From Prochlorococcus sp. AG-355-P16 (GTDB lineage: Bacteria; Cyanobacteriota; Cyanobacteriia; PCC-6307; Cyanobiaceae), in contig QCEQ01000010.1 of NCBI GenBank assembly GCA_003278525.1, positions 1-48,488 on the forward strand: 48,488 bases of DNA, written 5' to 3'. Below, piece after piece: positions 10,129 to 19,411 of the stretch (its first letter is position 1; every line of letters begins with the position of its first letter). The notes below the pieces were generated by a model. The model was given only the letters and a program-made list of their open reading frames with translations. It was not told the DNA's origin and searched no databases. A program made the position numbers and the translations under genes.

Positions 10129-11271
10129 CTATTTTTTGCTGTTAGGTTCAAAAGGTAATCTTTTATCTGAGATATTTGTAGCAGGAGTGGTTATTACTGC
10201 ATCTTTGGCCAATAGTTGTTGATCCAAAATTTTCTGTAGATTCTCAGGAAGAGCTTCTTTATTAAGAAGAAAAGTTTGAAATGCCTGAAATATATTAGCA
10301 ACAACCATATATAGTAAAACTCCTGCTGGTAGTGGGAAAAACAGGAACATTCCAGTAATCATGATTGGTGTAATTTTATTTGCTGTCGATTGCTGTGGAT
10401 TCGCAGGCATCCCTTGACTAGATAAAACTTGCGAAAGAAGTAGGGTTAATCCAAAGGCACCAACTAGTGCTGCAATATCCCAATTAATTGCCCCATCTAC
10501 ATAAAACCCAACTTGACCAAGAGCTTTAATAAAAAGAAAACCACTTTTAGCAGCTAAACCTGGGATTTTTGCCTCGATTGTTGCATCCCCTGGTTTAATT
10601 GCTGTTACTGTACCGTCTTGTGAAACTTTAAGATTTTCTGATCCTTTGGAGACGGTCCAAGTGGGGAGAAATTTTGATCCATTGTCATATTTAGATAAAA
10701 CTTCGGAATAGCTATTGCCGTTTGTTGTTTGTAAATTTATTTTTACGGATTCTTCCGTTCCTAATTTTGTTCCACTGGGGATTGATGCTACTACAGGAAA
10801 ATGAGATTTTTCTGTAATGAATATAGAGTGTCTTGGAGATTTGTAGGGTTTTGGATCAATAGCTGCTACTTGATCCTGTGGAACTACCTTGAGATTTATG
10901 TTATATGGGACATCAGCGAATGGTGATCCTCTTAAAGTCGCAAATAATGCGAACAAAACGGGCATTTGTACAATTAAAGGAAGGCAACCTGCTAAGGGAC
11001 TACCAAACTCGTTCATTAATTTTCCAAGTTCTTCTTGCTGTTTCTTTGGATCACCTGAAAACTTAGATTTTATTTCTGCTTGTCTTTTCTGCATTACTGG
11101 TTGGGCAATCTTCATCCTCCTTGCGCTTCTAATGGAACCAGCGCTAAGAGGGAAAAGTGCAATTCTAATTACGACTGTCAATGCAACAATCGCTAAACCA
11201 TAACTAGGAACCAAACCGTAGAAAAAATCTAGAATCGGGATAAGTAGCTTTTCAGAAATAAACCCTATCAC
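10129..11271 (-). CDS. yidC: Membrane protein insertase YidC/Alb3/Oxa1 with an Ig-like insertion
   Basis: The 380-aa protein shows the conserved YidC core. The first membrane helix (about 20-42) carries the key arginine in [10 protein letters not shown], a basic cytoplasmic helical hairpin spans 48-90, [20 protein letters not shown] spans 96-115, and the last helices include [22 protein letters not shown]. It inserts thylakoid and plasma membrane proteins. It is odd in having residues of about 155-250, a non-cytoplasmic loop, that read like a bacterial Ig-like (BIG2) domain with WTVSKG at 205-210 and [14 protein letters not shown] at 219-232. It clusters with the PH-domain gene, rnpA and rpmH. 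Confidence 0.93.
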   Translation of the reverse strand: MIGFISEKLLIPILDFFYGLVPSYGLAIVALTVVIRIALFPLSAGSIRSARRMKIAQPVMQKRQAEIKSKFSGDPKKQQEELGKLMNEFGSPLAGCLPLIVQMPVLFALFATLRGSPFADVPYNINLKVVPQDQVAAIDPKPYKSPRHSIFITEKSHFPVVASIPSGTKLGTEESVKINLQTTNGNSYSEVLSKYDNGSKFLPTWTVSKGSENLKVSQDGTVTAIKPGDATIEAKIPGLAAKSGFLFIKALGQVGFYVDGAINWDIAALVGAFGLTLLLSQVLSSQGMPANPQQSTANKITPIMITGMFLFFPLPAGVLLYMVVANIFQAFQTFLLNKEALPENLQKILDQQLLAKDAVITTPATNISDKRLPFEPNSKK

Positions 11272-11343
11272 GATATTAAAGAGAGAGTAATTTTAATAGA
11301 CATTTTATTTTACAGGAAAAAAAGGTTTTTGTAATTAATTTAT

Positions 11344-11757
11344 TTAGGATTTAGTAGCAAATCCTTCTACCTCATTGAGATTTGGGATTTGTGATCTTTT
11401 ATTTATATTTTCTTCAATAAATTTTTGCTTTTCTCTGAATAAAGGTAATGATTTCATTTCAACCTTTGATCCATCGTTAAGAATAAGAACCATATCACCA
11501 TATGAACCAAATCCTCTCGGTATAGATCTGATTTCTTCAATGTTACTTAATGAGACTTGTGTTTTGTTTTTCCCAAACCATCCTCCATCTATTGTAATTC
11601 TTTTGTTTGTAATTTTAAATCTCAACCACAACGCTCTAACTATTGCGGCAAAGGTAAATGGCAAACCAAGTATAGTTATCCCTGCTAGTAGATTTATTAT
11701 TAAATCACCCTTAGCAGGACCACCTTCATAAAAGGTTTCTTCATTCATGTTAATCAT
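11344..11757 (-). CDS. PH-domain (bPH2/YdbS-like) membrane protein
   Basis: The 137-aa protein has a hydrophobic segment at about residues 18-45, then a domain with ITNKRITIDGGWFGKNKTQV and VSLSNIEEIRSIPRGFGSYG. This is the signature of the bacterial PH-like (bPH2) family, in which a conserved 'TNKRI...GWF' strand follows the membrane helix. The start overlaps the rnpA stop as ATGA (11754-11757), indicating translational coupling. Its position between rnpA and yidC is where many cyanobacteria have this gene. The function is unknown, and a membrane-associated role is inferred. Confidence 0.8.
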   Translation of the reverse strand: MINMNEETFYEGGPAKGDLIINLLAGITILGLPFTFAAIVRALWLRFKITNKRITIDGGWFGKNKTQVSLSNIEEIRSIPRGFGSYGDMVLILNDGSKVEMKSLPLFREKQKFIEENINKRSQIPNLNEVEGFATKS

Positions 11758-12140
11758 TTGATTAGAAGAGATTTGAACATTAAATTTTGAAATTCCTCCA
11801 AAAGTCTGCTTTTATCATCGCAGAAATCCCCAAATTTAAGGTTAACAAGTAACCAATAAGGTTTGTGGTTATTAATTTTTTGAATGTTTGTTATTAACCA
11901 CTCTTGCAGGATTCTTCTTAATTTATTTCTTTCTACAGCTTTTTTTGAAACTTTTTTACTAATAGCAATTGCAACCCTAAATTTGTTAGGGGTAATTTTT
12001 TGTTTATGGGTTAAAAGAATATCTGGATTTGATATTGCAACTTTAAATGTCATTAGTTTCCCATGATATGTTCTGGCATTTTTATGTATGTAATTAAAAG
12101 TCCTATGACCTTTTAAACGCATATCCTTAGGTAAGGCCAT
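11754..12140 (-). CDS. rnpA: Ribonuclease P protein component
   Basis: The 128-aa basic protein has the RnpA hallmarks: the N-terminal MRLKGHRTFNYIHKNAR, a central FRVAIAISKKVSKKAVERNK strand and the conserved arginine-rich ERNKLRRILQEW helix (residues 70-81). It assists the catalytic RNA in maturing tRNA 5' ends. It follows rpmH after only 12 bases and overlaps the PH-domain gene by four, giving the classical rpmH-rnpA-x-yidC order. Confidence 0.95.
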   Translation of the reverse strand: MALPKDMRLKGHRTFNYIHKNARTYHGKLMTFKVAISNPDILLTHKQKITPNKFRVAIAISKKVSKKAVERNKLRRILQEWLITNIQKINNHKPYWLLVNLKFGDFCDDKSRLLEEFQNLMFKSLLIK

Positions 12141-12152
12141 CTAAATTTAAAG

Positions 12153-12290
12153 TTATACTGCTATTCTTTCTCTACCTTTTTGCCTTCTGCTTTTAATTAC
12201 TCTTCTTCCTGTATGAGAACGCATTCTTACTCTAAAACCTGATACACGTTTTCTTTTTCTTGAAGTTCCGCCAAAAGTTCTTTTAGTCAT
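12153..12290 (-). CDS. rpmH: 50S ribosomal protein L34
   Basis: The 45-aa, extremely basic protein translated from the minus strand begins [20 protein letters not shown], continues [20 protein letters not shown] and ends ERIAV. This is the complete L34 signature ([14 protein letters not shown]). It is too short for ordinary ORF cut-offs. It is the first gene of the rpmH-rnpA-PH-yidC series. Confidence 0.98.
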
Positions 12291-12320
12291 TTTTTTAATT
12301 ATCCTTATTTAATTTATCAT

Positions 12321-12899
12321 TTAATCGATCACTATAGTCCAGCTCCCTAAATAACTTGAAAATGATTTTCCTTTGGGTTGCCCGTATGAATGAAATTGAT
12401 ATAAACCTGATTTTTTGGGATTATAGATGTTTAAGGCGATTGCATAACTGTCTTTATTAGAGAGGATTGGGCTGTATGGGTAAATATTCAGTGAGCGTAA
12501 ACCTGATTCATCAGTATTAATCTCAACGTCAGCTGGAATATCTTCTAAACATTTAGTTCTACTCTCAAAACCGCCTATTCTTACTTTGCAAAAACTAATT
12601 TTTTCATTTTTTAAAGTTGATTTAAAGGTTTTAGGAATTGATAAGCTAATTTTTAAGAGATCAGTTCTTCTATCAGAGGGCCTCAAGAAAAAATAAATTG
12701 TATTTTTAAATTTCCTATTATTTTCTTTTTGAAACCACTTTAATCTTCTAAAACTATCGTCTTGATCCCATTGGAACTCAAGCCCTGCTTTAACCTCTTG
12801 GATATTGTTAAAAAAAGGAGTTAAAACAAAAATAGTAGGAATAATAAAAAATCTTAAAATTTTAAGATTTAAAATATGTTTTTTTTTGATTTTTAACAT
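12321..12899 (-). CDS. Secreted DUF2808 family protein
   Basis: The 192-aa protein starts with a basic stretch and a hydrophobic signal helix (about residues 15-32) with likely cleavage after QEVKA, near residue 38. The mature part has FRRLKWFQ, an IYFFLRPSDRRTDLLKISLS strand pair, and a C-terminal SGLYQFHSYGQPKG / SYLGSWTIVID end. This matches the cyanobacterial DUF2808 family of periplasmic or secreted proteins. It is located just after rpmH on the same strand. The role is unknown. Confidence 0.75.
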   Translation of the reverse strand: MLKIKKKHILNLKILRFFIIPTIFVLTPFFNNIQEVKAGLEFQWDQDDSFRRLKWFQKENNRKFKNTIYFFLRPSDRRTDLLKISLSIPKTFKSTLKNEKISFCKVRIGGFESRTKCLEDIPADVEINTDESGLRSLNIYPYSPILSNKDSYAIALNIYNPKKSGLYQFHSYGQPKGKSFSSYLGSWTIVID

Positions 12900-12968
12900 T
12901 AAGAGAATTGAATTTAAAGGTTGAGTTCGTGCTATTTAAATTTAAAGCAGAAAGTAATTTTACTAAGG

Positions 12969-13349
12969 TTAACATCTATCTGCCCTTAATTTTGCAGCCC
13001 CTTTTAAATAAGGGTGCTTTATTGCATAATCTGGTGGCAATAAAACTTGAGCCATTATCCTTATACAAAAAGCAACATCATTGGATACGTGCATTTGTTG
13101 GCAGTCTAAAAAGGCAACTGAATCAAGTCCGTTAAATTTCCTTGCAATTGAAGCGGGGAAACAAGCATTTAAATCTTTTGTCGCTGTAAATGTAATGGAT
13201 AGTATGTTCGTCTTAATTATATTGTTTCGTGAAATTAATTCATCAATTAATTCCACTACGGCAACTTCTATTTCCTTAACTGAATTCCCGGATGCTGTAG
13301 TAGCTCCACGAATAAATGTAATTTTATAATCATCTTTCATTTTTTTCAT
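12969..13349 (-). CDS. aroH: Chorismate mutase, AroH type
   Basis: The protein is about 126 aa, the size of the AroH trimeric chorismate mutase of Bacillus and cyanobacteria. Motifs: FIRGATTASGNS near the N-terminus (Arg in the active site), ITFTATKDLNACFPA, CQQMHV, and the C-terminal HPYLKGAAKLRAD. It turns chorismate into prephenate for Phe/Tyr synthesis. A longer frame reaches back into sppA, but that leader is not family-like. I place the start at 13349 (MKKMKDD), ten bases after the sppA stop; 13340 is equally possible. Confidence 0.9.
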   Translation of the reverse strand: MKKMKDDYKITFIRGATTASGNSVKEIEVAVVELIDELISRNNIIKTNILSITFTATKDLNACFPASIARKFNGLDSVAFLDCQQMHVSNDVAFCIRIMAQVLLPPDYAIKHPYLKGAAKLRADRC

Positions 13350-13359
13350 ACATATCGAT

Positions 13360-14169
13360 TTAAGGCTTGTATAACCAAAGTACTTTATTAGATGTGTCAA
13401 ACTCAACAAAGATATTATTGAGAATTTTTTCAATTACTCTACTTCCAGGAATTAGTCCAAGTATTTTTTTCTTCTTCTTCCCAAATGTTAAGGGCTGAAT
13501 TTTAGGATCAATATTAACCATTTCTGCAGCTAGCTCCCTTGCAACAAATTCATCACCAACCTTGTCAACAAGACCAAGTTCGAGTGCTTGTGTTCCAGTG
13601 AAAATTCTTCCATCAGCAAATCTTCTCACTTCTTCGACAGGTAAATTCCTTCCTTCAGCAACAGCTTCAGTAAATTGTTTATAACTTTCATCTATAAGTC
13701 CTTGGAGTAGATCTCTACCTTCATCACTTAGAGGTTTATCTGGAGAAAGTATGTCTTTAAAAACACCACTCTTAACAGTCTCAAATTTAATGCCGATTTT
13801 ATCTAATAATTCAGATAAATTATTTCCTCTTATAATCACACCAATAGATCCTGTAATTGTGCCTGGATTAGCCACTATTTTGTCAGATGCAACACCAATG
13901 TAAACACCACCTGATGCTGAGATGTTCCCAAAACTAGCAATGACTTTACACCCTTTATCTTTTAGTCTTTTAATAGCAGAGTATATTTCTTGGCTATCTC
14001 CAACAGTGCCCCCTGGGGAGTCAATTCTCACGATTAAAGCAGGAAATTCTCTATCCTCAATTTGTTTAAGAGCTTTAAGGACTGAAACTCTAGTTGAACT
14101 TGTAATAGGCTCATCAATTACTATACGAGCTATTCTTTTTTTTGACTTTCGTCTAAAAGGCCAAATCAT
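13360..14169 (-). CDS. sppA: Signal peptide peptidase SppA (36K type)
   Basis: The 269-aa serine protease is of the S49 family, short form. It shows RIDSPGG (48-54), the nucleophile region GNISASGGVY (Ser86 before the GG), PGTITGSIGVI and the general-base lysine region ETVKSGVFKD. It degrades signal peptides left in the membrane. There is no obvious N-terminal membrane anchor beyond a short MIWPF start, so it may be membrane-peripheral. It is just upstream of aroH on the same strand, ten bases apart. Confidence 0.92.
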   Translation of the reverse strand: MIWPFRRKSKKRIARIVIDEPITSSTRVSVLKALKQIEDREFPALIVRIDSPGGTVGDSQEIYSAIKRLKDKGCKVIASFGNISASGGVYIGVASDKIVANPGTITGSIGVIIRGNNLSELLDKIGIKFETVKSGVFKDILSPDKPLSDEGRDLLQGLIDESYKQFTEAVAEGRNLPVEEVRRFADGRIFTGTQALELGLVDKVGDEFVARELAAEMVNIDPKIQPLTFGKKKKKILGLIPGSRVIEKILNNIFVEFDTSNKVLWLYKP

Positions 14170-14221
14170 TCTTTTAAGGTAAATTCATAAAACTACTTTA
14201 AAAAGATTATCAGCAGACCTA

Positions 14222-15163
14222 ATGAATTCAATCCTAAATTGGTTTTTAATGATACTCCCTTTTGCACTTTGGGGGACTTCAATGGCGGCAATGACTCCTT
14301 TAGTATCTAGTGCTGGGCCTGAGTTTGTGGCTTCTTTAAGATTACTTCCTGCAGGAGTTCTTGTTCTAATAACAACATATTTGTTTAAAAGAGATTTAAA
14401 AATTTATAAGTGCGATTTGAAGTGGTTTTTTGTTTTTACGATTGTTGATGCAACTTTTTTTCAGTTGTTTTTAACTTATGGCATTGAAAAAACTGGAGCA
14501 GGTTTAGGTTCTGTATTAATTGATTCTCAACCGCTTTTGGTAGCTATTTTAGCGAGGGCAATTTTTGGGAATTTAATTAATCCAATAGGATGGTTGGGAC
14601 TACTTTTTGGCTTGGGGGGAATAATATTTTTGGGAGTTCCACAAGAATTATTAGGGAATTGGTGGTTGATGTCTGATAAGTCTATAAATGATATTGCTTT
14701 TAACTTTGGAGAACTTTGGATGCTTGCAGCTTCTCTTGCCATGGCATTAGGAACAATTTTAATTAGATTCACTTGTACTAAAAGTGATCCAGTTGCAGTT
14801 ACAGGTTGGCATATGGTTTTAGGGAGTTTTCCCTTAATTATTAAGCACTGCTTACAATCAAAATTCACAATAATTCCAAATTGGTCAATATTTGATTGGG
14901 GACTTATGTCATTTGCGAGCATTTTTGGAGGAGCAATAGCTTATGGATTGTTTTTCTATTTTGCTAATAATAAAGAAATAACTGGATTTAGCACTCTTGC
15001 ATTTTTAACACCTGTATTTGCACTTCTCAGTGGAGGTGTTTGGTTAGATGAAAGACTCACTATTGTGCAGTGGATAGGAGTGGTGTTTGTTCTTATCTCA
15101 GTATTTTTTGTTAGCCAGAGAAAGAGTTTATGGGAAAATAAATTTTCTGATACTACTATTTAA
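14222..15163 (+). CDS. EamA/DMT-family transporter (drug/metabolite exporter)
   Basis: The 313-aa protein has about ten transmembrane helices in two EamA repeats: residues about 7-140 starting LPFALWGTSMAAM, and about 160-300. Typical sequences are FALWGTSM, GLVGSVLIDSQPLL-like helix 4 and GFSTLAFLTPVFALLSGGVW followed by LDERLT in the second repeat. Substrate cannot be inferred. It starts 52 bases from the divergent sppA gene and is followed at 28 bases by a glycosyltransferase on the same strand. Confidence 0.88.
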   Translation: MNSILNWFLMILPFALWGTSMAAMTPLVSSAGPEFVASLRLLPAGVLVLITTYLFKRDLKIYKCDLKWFFVFTIVDATFFQLFLTYGIEKTGAGLGSVLIDSQPLLVAILARAIFGNLINPIGWLGLLFGLGGIIFLGVPQELLGNWWLMSDKSINDIAFNFGELWMLAASLAMALGTILIRFTCTKSDPVAVTGWHMVLGSFPLIIKHCLQSKFTIIPNWSIFDWGLMSFASIFGGAIAYGLFFYFANNKEITGFSTLAFLTPVFALLSGGVWLDERLTIVQWIGVVFVLISVFFVSQRKSLWENKFSDTTI

Positions 15164-15191
15164 TTAGTTTCTTTTTGTAAAAAGTCTAATA

Positions 15192-16268
15192 ATGCGAATA
15201 GTTTTGATAAGTACTCCAATAGGGTTTTTAGGGAGTGGTAAAGGTGGTGGAGTTGAATTAACTTTAAATTCTTTAGTCTCAGGTTTAATTTCTTTAGGTC
15301 ATTATGTTGAGGTTGTAGCTCCAAAAAATTCTAAGTTAAATAAAAGTAATGTAAATGTAAAATTACATTTTGTGGAAGGTGTAGATCAAATTAGTTGGCA
15401 GCATCAAAATTATAATTCTCCCGTAAGTATCCCAGACAATTCTCTTTTAGTAGGAATGCTTGAAAAGGGATTAGATATCGCTAAACATGCAGATGTATTG
15501 TTGAACATGTCCTATGATTGGCTGCCTATTTGGATGACTCTAAATTTAGAGATACCCATTGCACATATTATTAGTATGGGTTCTGAAAGTTCAGTAATTA
15601 CTAATTTAATCTCTAAAGTATATGCTAAATATCCAAATAATTTTGCTTTTCATTCGAAAATGCAAGCTAAAGATTATCCATTCATAAAAAAACCAACAAT
15701 TATTGGGAATGGGTTTAATTTAGATAATTATATTTTTCAAGATTCAGTTAAGGGCCCCTTGGCATGGGTTGGAAGAGTGGCTCCGGAGAAAGGTTTGGAG
15801 GATGCTGTTTATGTAGCAAATCAACTTGGCGAAAAATTAAAAGTATGGGGATTTATAGAAGATGAGATGTATGCCTCAAAGATAGAAAAATCATTCCCTC
15901 AAGGAGCTATAGATTGGATGGGATTTTTATCAACTGATGAATTACAAAAAGAACTTGGCAAATGCAGAGGGTTGCTAAATACTCCAAAATGGAATGAGGC
16001 ATATGGGAACGTTATTGTAGAAGCTTTAGCCTGTGGGGTGCCTGTTGTAGCTTATAAAAGGGGAGGACCTAGTGAGATTATTCAGCATGGCCAAACAGGG
16101 TATCTTGCTGATCCGGATGATAAAAAAAATATGCTTTCTTATGTAGAGATTATTGAAAAAATAAAGCGTCAGAAATGTAGAGAATGGGTAGAAAAAAATG
16201 CCTCCGCAGAAATATTTGCTAACAAGGTTGTGAATTGGCTTAATAAGGTAATGCATGAATATAAATAA
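15192..16268 (+). CDS. Glycosyltransferase family 4
   Basis: The 358-aa GT-B-fold protein has an N-terminal glycine-rich loop FLGSGKGGGVELTLNSL and an acceptor-side domain. The C-terminal donor domain carries WVGRVAPEKGLEDAV, MGFLSTDELQKELG and the E-x7-E signature region NEAYGNVIVEALACGVPVVA followed by RGGPSEI. Members transfer sugars from nucleotide sugars to lipids or polysaccharide. It is followed six bases later by an ArnT-like transferase, so the pair probably acts in cell-envelope glycan or lipid modification. Donor and acceptor are unknown. Confidence 0.88.
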   Translation: MRIVLISTPIGFLGSGKGGGVELTLNSLVSGLISLGHYVEVVAPKNSKLNKSNVNVKLHFVEGVDQISWQHQNYNSPVSIPDNSLLVGMLEKGLDIAKHADVLLNMSYDWLPIWMTLNLEIPIAHIISMGSESSVITNLISKVYAKYPNNFAFHSKMQAKDYPFIKKPTIIGNGFNLDNYIFQDSVKGPLAWVGRVAPEKGLEDAVYVANQLGEKLKVWGFIEDEMYASKIEKSFPQGAIDWMGFLSTDELQKELGKCRGLLNTPKWNEAYGNVIVEALACGVPVVAYKRGGPSEIIQHGQTGYLADPDDKKNMLSYVEIIEKIKRQKCREWVEKNASAEIFANKVVNWLNKVMHEYK

Positions 16269-16274
16269 TATAAA

Positions 16275-18080
16275 ATGATTCTTCTTAACTCAAAAAAAAG
16301 GCTTATAACCTTATTGATAGTTTTAGTTTGTGGGGTCATTATATTTATCTTAGGTTTAGGCTCTACAGGGCTGGTGGATGAAACCCCCCCCTTGTTTGCA
16401 GCTGCAGCACGGGCAATGAGTGAATCTGGTGATTGGTTAACTCCAAAAGTCAATGGAATATTCCGTTTTGATAAGCCTCCACTTATATATTGGCTAATGG
16501 GTTTTTTTTACTCATTACCGAAAAACGAGATTTGGGATATTTTCGGAACTCTCTCAGCAAGACTCCCTTCAGCTTTGGGATCATTATTTTTAATGTTGAT
16601 GATTGGAGATACTTTGTTTTGTTGGCCGCAGAAGGGTGATAGGCAATTCCTCACTCCAATAGTTGCATCTTTAGGCTTTGCTTTGTCTCCACTAATAATT
16701 ATCTGGAGTAGAACTGCTGTAAGTGATGCCCTTTTAACTGGAACCTTGGGGATTAGCCTGCTTTTGTTTTGGAGAAGAATGGCGAGTGAGAATAATGACC
16801 AATGTATTTCAGCGTGGGTATTTTTAGGTTTTGCAATTTTAACTAAAGGACCTGTTGCATTTGTTCTGGCATTATTGACTATTACATCTTTCTTATTTAG
16901 TCAGAAGAATTGGAAAAAGTTGCTCTGTAAAATAAATCCTAAGAAAGGTTTTTTAATAACAATACTTATAAGTGTTCCATGGTACATATTAGAACTAATA
17001 AAAGAGGGAAAGCCTTTTTGGGACAATTTTTTTGGTTACCATAATTTTCAAAGATATACCTCAGTTGTAAATAATCATGCTGAACCATTCTGGTTTTTTC
17101 TTTACATAATGATATTGGCCTCATTACCTTTCACGCCTTTTTTGTATCACGGGATATTCAAAGCTTTTAAGGATTTCTTGAAAAGTTCAAAACGAAATTG
17201 CAATGTCAGTGAGACGCTTTATACTTACTCACTATGTTGGTTAATATCAGTTTTAATTTTCTTTAGCCTTTCTGCTACAAAACTACCTAGCTATTGGCTG
17301 CCAGCAATTCCAGCAGCGGCAATTTTGATTAGTAATAGCTTTATAAACTTAAAAAATTCAAGTAAAAGTTATCTATATTTATGGATTTTTAATATTTTAA
17401 TTTTGTTTGGTGTTTCAATGGCATTCTTTTTCTCAAATAATTGGTTAAGTTCAATAAACGATCCTGAAATGCCTAATCTTGCATCTGAACTAATAAGCTC
17501 TGGGATAATTTTTAAAGCCAAATTATTCTTCTCTTCATTTACACTTCTTGCAATAATTTTATTTTCTTTAAAATCCAAAAATATCTTTCTTTACCTTCAA
17601 ATTTTACTTTTAATTGGACAATCTTTTTTGATGTCCCCAATAAGGAAATTAGCAGATACTTCTAGACAATTACCTTTAAGGAATATCACAAAATTAATTT
17701 TTGATATTCGCGAGGGGAGGGAAACTTTAGCAATGATCGGGATAAGAAAACCGTCATTACACTATTATTCGAGGCAAATAGTTTTTTATGAACCAAATAC
17801 TGAAGAGGGATTAATTAATCTTTCAGAAAGACTAAATACTGATAGGAGAGAGAATTATGAGGATCAACCTGATTATGAATATAAATCTCTTTTGGTAGTA
17901 ATAGATGAATACTCTACCCGCCGACAGCAATGGTCAAAAATTAATCATCAAAAATTGGGCAAATTTGGGATTTATAATTTATGGCGAATTCAAAAAAGTG
18001 ATTTAAACAAGTATTCGAAATTTTTAGTTAAAAGTGGTTATAAATCTGACTGGGAAAATAGAAAAGTTGAAAAATTTTAA
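16275..18080 (+). CDS. ArnT-like glycosyltransferase family 39 (lipid-linked sugar donor)
   Basis: The 601-aa polytopic membrane protein has about a dozen hydrophobic helices and a hydrophilic C-terminal domain. The first non-cytoplasmic loop shows the family signature GLVDETPPLFAAAARAM (acidic pair D35-E36), SGDWLTPKVNGIFRFDKPPL and YWLMG, as in ArnT/PMT enzymes that use undecaprenyl-phosphate sugars at the periplasmic face. It probably works with the preceding GT4. The stop overlaps the convergent small gene at 18077 by four bases. The target (lipid A-like molecule or protein) is unknown. Confidence 0.88.
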   Translation: MILLNSKKRLITLLIVLVCGVIIFILGLGSTGLVDETPPLFAAAARAMSESGDWLTPKVNGIFRFDKPPLIYWLMGFFYSLPKNEIWDIFGTLSARLPSALGSLFLMLMIGDTLFCWPQKGDRQFLTPIVASLGFALSPLIIIWSRTAVSDALLTGTLGISLLLFWRRMASENNDQCISAWVFLGFAILTKGPVAFVLALLTITSFLFSQKNWKKLLCKINPKKGFLITILISVPWYILELIKEGKPFWDNFFGYHNFQRYTSVVNNHAEPFWFFLYIMILASLPFTPFLYHGIFKAFKDFLKSSKRNCNVSETLYTYSLCWLISVLIFFSLSATKLPSYWLPAIPAAAILISNSFINLKNSSKSYLYLWIFNILILFGVSMAFFFSNNWLSSINDPEMPNLASELISSGIIFKAKLFFSSFTLLAIILFSLKSKNIFLYLQILLLIGQSFLMSPIRKLADTSRQLPLRNITKLIFDIREGRETLAMIGIRKPSLHYYSRQIVFYEPNTEEGLINLSERLNTDRRENYEDQPDYEYKSLLVVIDEYSTRRQQWSKINHQKLGKFGIYNLWRIQKSDLNKYSKFLVKSGYKSDWENRKVEKF

Positions 18081-18328
18081 CAAAGCTTTTTTTTAAGAAG
18101 AGCATTTTTTAAATCATCAATGCTGCACTTGCTTGGGATGTCAATTTTATTTAGATCTTCCATTAATTCGAGATCGATTACAGAATCTTCGGCTAAAAAA
18201 CTAAAAACTTCATTAATGCTTATTCCCATATCTTGAGCCATCTCTGAGATAAGCCTTAAAGTATCCCTCCTCACAGAAATCCGTAGATCTAAAGGAATAT
18301 ATTCATTTTCAGGGTTTGCTGACTTCAT
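18077..18328 (-). CDS. Small protein with ribbon-helix-helix-like (CopG-type) pattern
   Basis: The 83-aa protein has an N-terminal strand LDLRISVRRDTLRLI followed by a helix (SEMAQDMG) and a turn into a second helix (ISINEVFSFLAED). This is the strand-helix-helix layout of MetJ/Arc/CopG DNA-binding proteins. The C-terminal part is acidic and then ends in lysines. Its 3' end overlaps the GT39 gene by four bases, convergently. There is no adjacent toxin-like gene on the same strand that would make it an antitoxin. The DNA-binding role is an inference. Confidence 0.6.
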   Translation of the reverse strand: MKSANPENEYIPLDLRISVRRDTLRLISEMAQDMGISINEVFSFLAEDSVIDLELMEDLNKIDIPSKCSIDDLKNALLKKKLC

Positions 18329-18411
18329 ACACTAAATCTTAAGACATTATTTAGTTATCAGCATATATTCTTTACAATAATCATTAATTATGTACTTAAA
18401 ATTGGCTTTAT

Positions 18412-19341
18412 TCAATTTGTTTGAATAAATAAATTTATAAATATTTTTAATAGAGGGATTGTAATTATTGAAATTAAGGTTGTAGTGAAAAGAATTTTTG
18501 AAGCTATTTTTTGTTTCACACCATAAGCTTCTGCCATTAATATTGTGGATATTGCTGTTGGGGTTGCTGCCTGTAGAATTACTGCAGATGATTGATAGTA
18601 GTTAAAATCTAAGAATTTGCATATTAAAAAAATAATACAGGGAAGAATAAATAATTTTAATATAATTGAAAATTTAATTTCCTCATTTAGATCCAAAATC
18701 CTCTCATTTTGATTTGTGATTATTCCAAGTCTTGTTCCCACAATTATTATTGCCAAAGCAATCACTATTCTTGCAGGAATCCAAAGATAATTGCCCAAAA
18801 TTCCATCTATTTGAAAAAGATATGCAAGAAGTACTCCAATAATCCCTCTAGAAGCAGGACTATTTATCAATGCATTTAATAGTCCTTTGATGTTTGGGAT
18901 GTTATTGCTGTTAGCCTTTTCTTGAAGAAAAAAAGGTCCAAATATCCAAGCGAAAAGTGTTGTTCCTAAATCAAATCCAATAGTGAAATTTATAGTTGTT
19001 GAAGGTAGAAGAGCTAGCGCAATTGGTATTCCAAGAAATGATGTGTTACCTATTAGGCCTGCTAGCTGCAATGTGTAATTTGGAAGCCTCTTCTTAAATA
19101 TTGGGATTATATTTATAAAAGTTAATAAAACTCCAATTACAGAGAATGCTAAAAATGCACTTTTAATTAGATTTATATCTATGCCTTCCTTTAATAAGAG
19201 ACCCATTACACTTAATGGAATGCCAAATCTTATTAGAGGTCTTGCTATATATTTTGAAATCTTTGGATTCTTTTTTCCTAGAAGAAAACCTAAGAATAAA
19301 AAAGGGATAATATTAATAAAAAGAGAGTAGATGGTATTAAT
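18412..19341 (-). CDS. AEC-family permease (auxin efflux carrier-like), probable non-AUG start
   Basis: The protein resembles AEC transporters (ten helices, broken helices near LAGLIGNTSFLGIPIALALL and LQAATPTAISTILMAEAYG). The first ATG (19206) would give 264 aa and lose the first membrane helix. The same frame is open and protein-like upstream, reading NTIYSLFINIIPFLFLGFLL then GKKNPKISKYIARP, back to a TAA at 19363. No ATG, GTG or TTG lies in that extension. ATT at 19339-19341 would give 309 aa, the family length, so I annotate from there with reserve. An ATG at 19374 is cut off by the TAA after three codons. The substrate is unknown. Confidence 0.75.
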   Translation of the reverse strand: MNTIYSLFINIIPFLFLGFLLGKKNPKISKYIARPLIRFGIPLSVMGLLLKEGIDINLIKSAFLAFSVIGVLLTFINIIPIFKKRLPNYTLQLAGLIGNTSFLGIPIALALLPSTTINFTIGFDLGTTLFAWIFGPFFLQEKANSNNIPNIKGLLNALINSPASRGIIGVLLAYLFQIDGILGNYLWIPARIVIALAIIIVGTRLGIITNQNERILDLNEEIKFSIILKLFILPCIIFLICKFLDFNYYQSSAVILQAATPTAISTILMAEAYGVKQKIASKILFTTTLISIITIPLLKIFINLFIQTN

Positions 19342-19411
19342 TAAATATTTATTAAAGCAATATTAACTCGCCATAGTGAAGTAAAAAAGTTTTTTCTAAT
19401 TCATTTAGAAA

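Noticed and set aside
12908..13135. 75-aa plus-strand ORF over the aroH 3' end
   Set aside because: It opposes the conserved HPYLKGAAKLRAD end of chorismate mutase; no own signals.
14527..14922. 131-aa minus-strand ORF inside the EamA gene
   Set aside because: Antisense shadow; composition is that of a reversed membrane protein.
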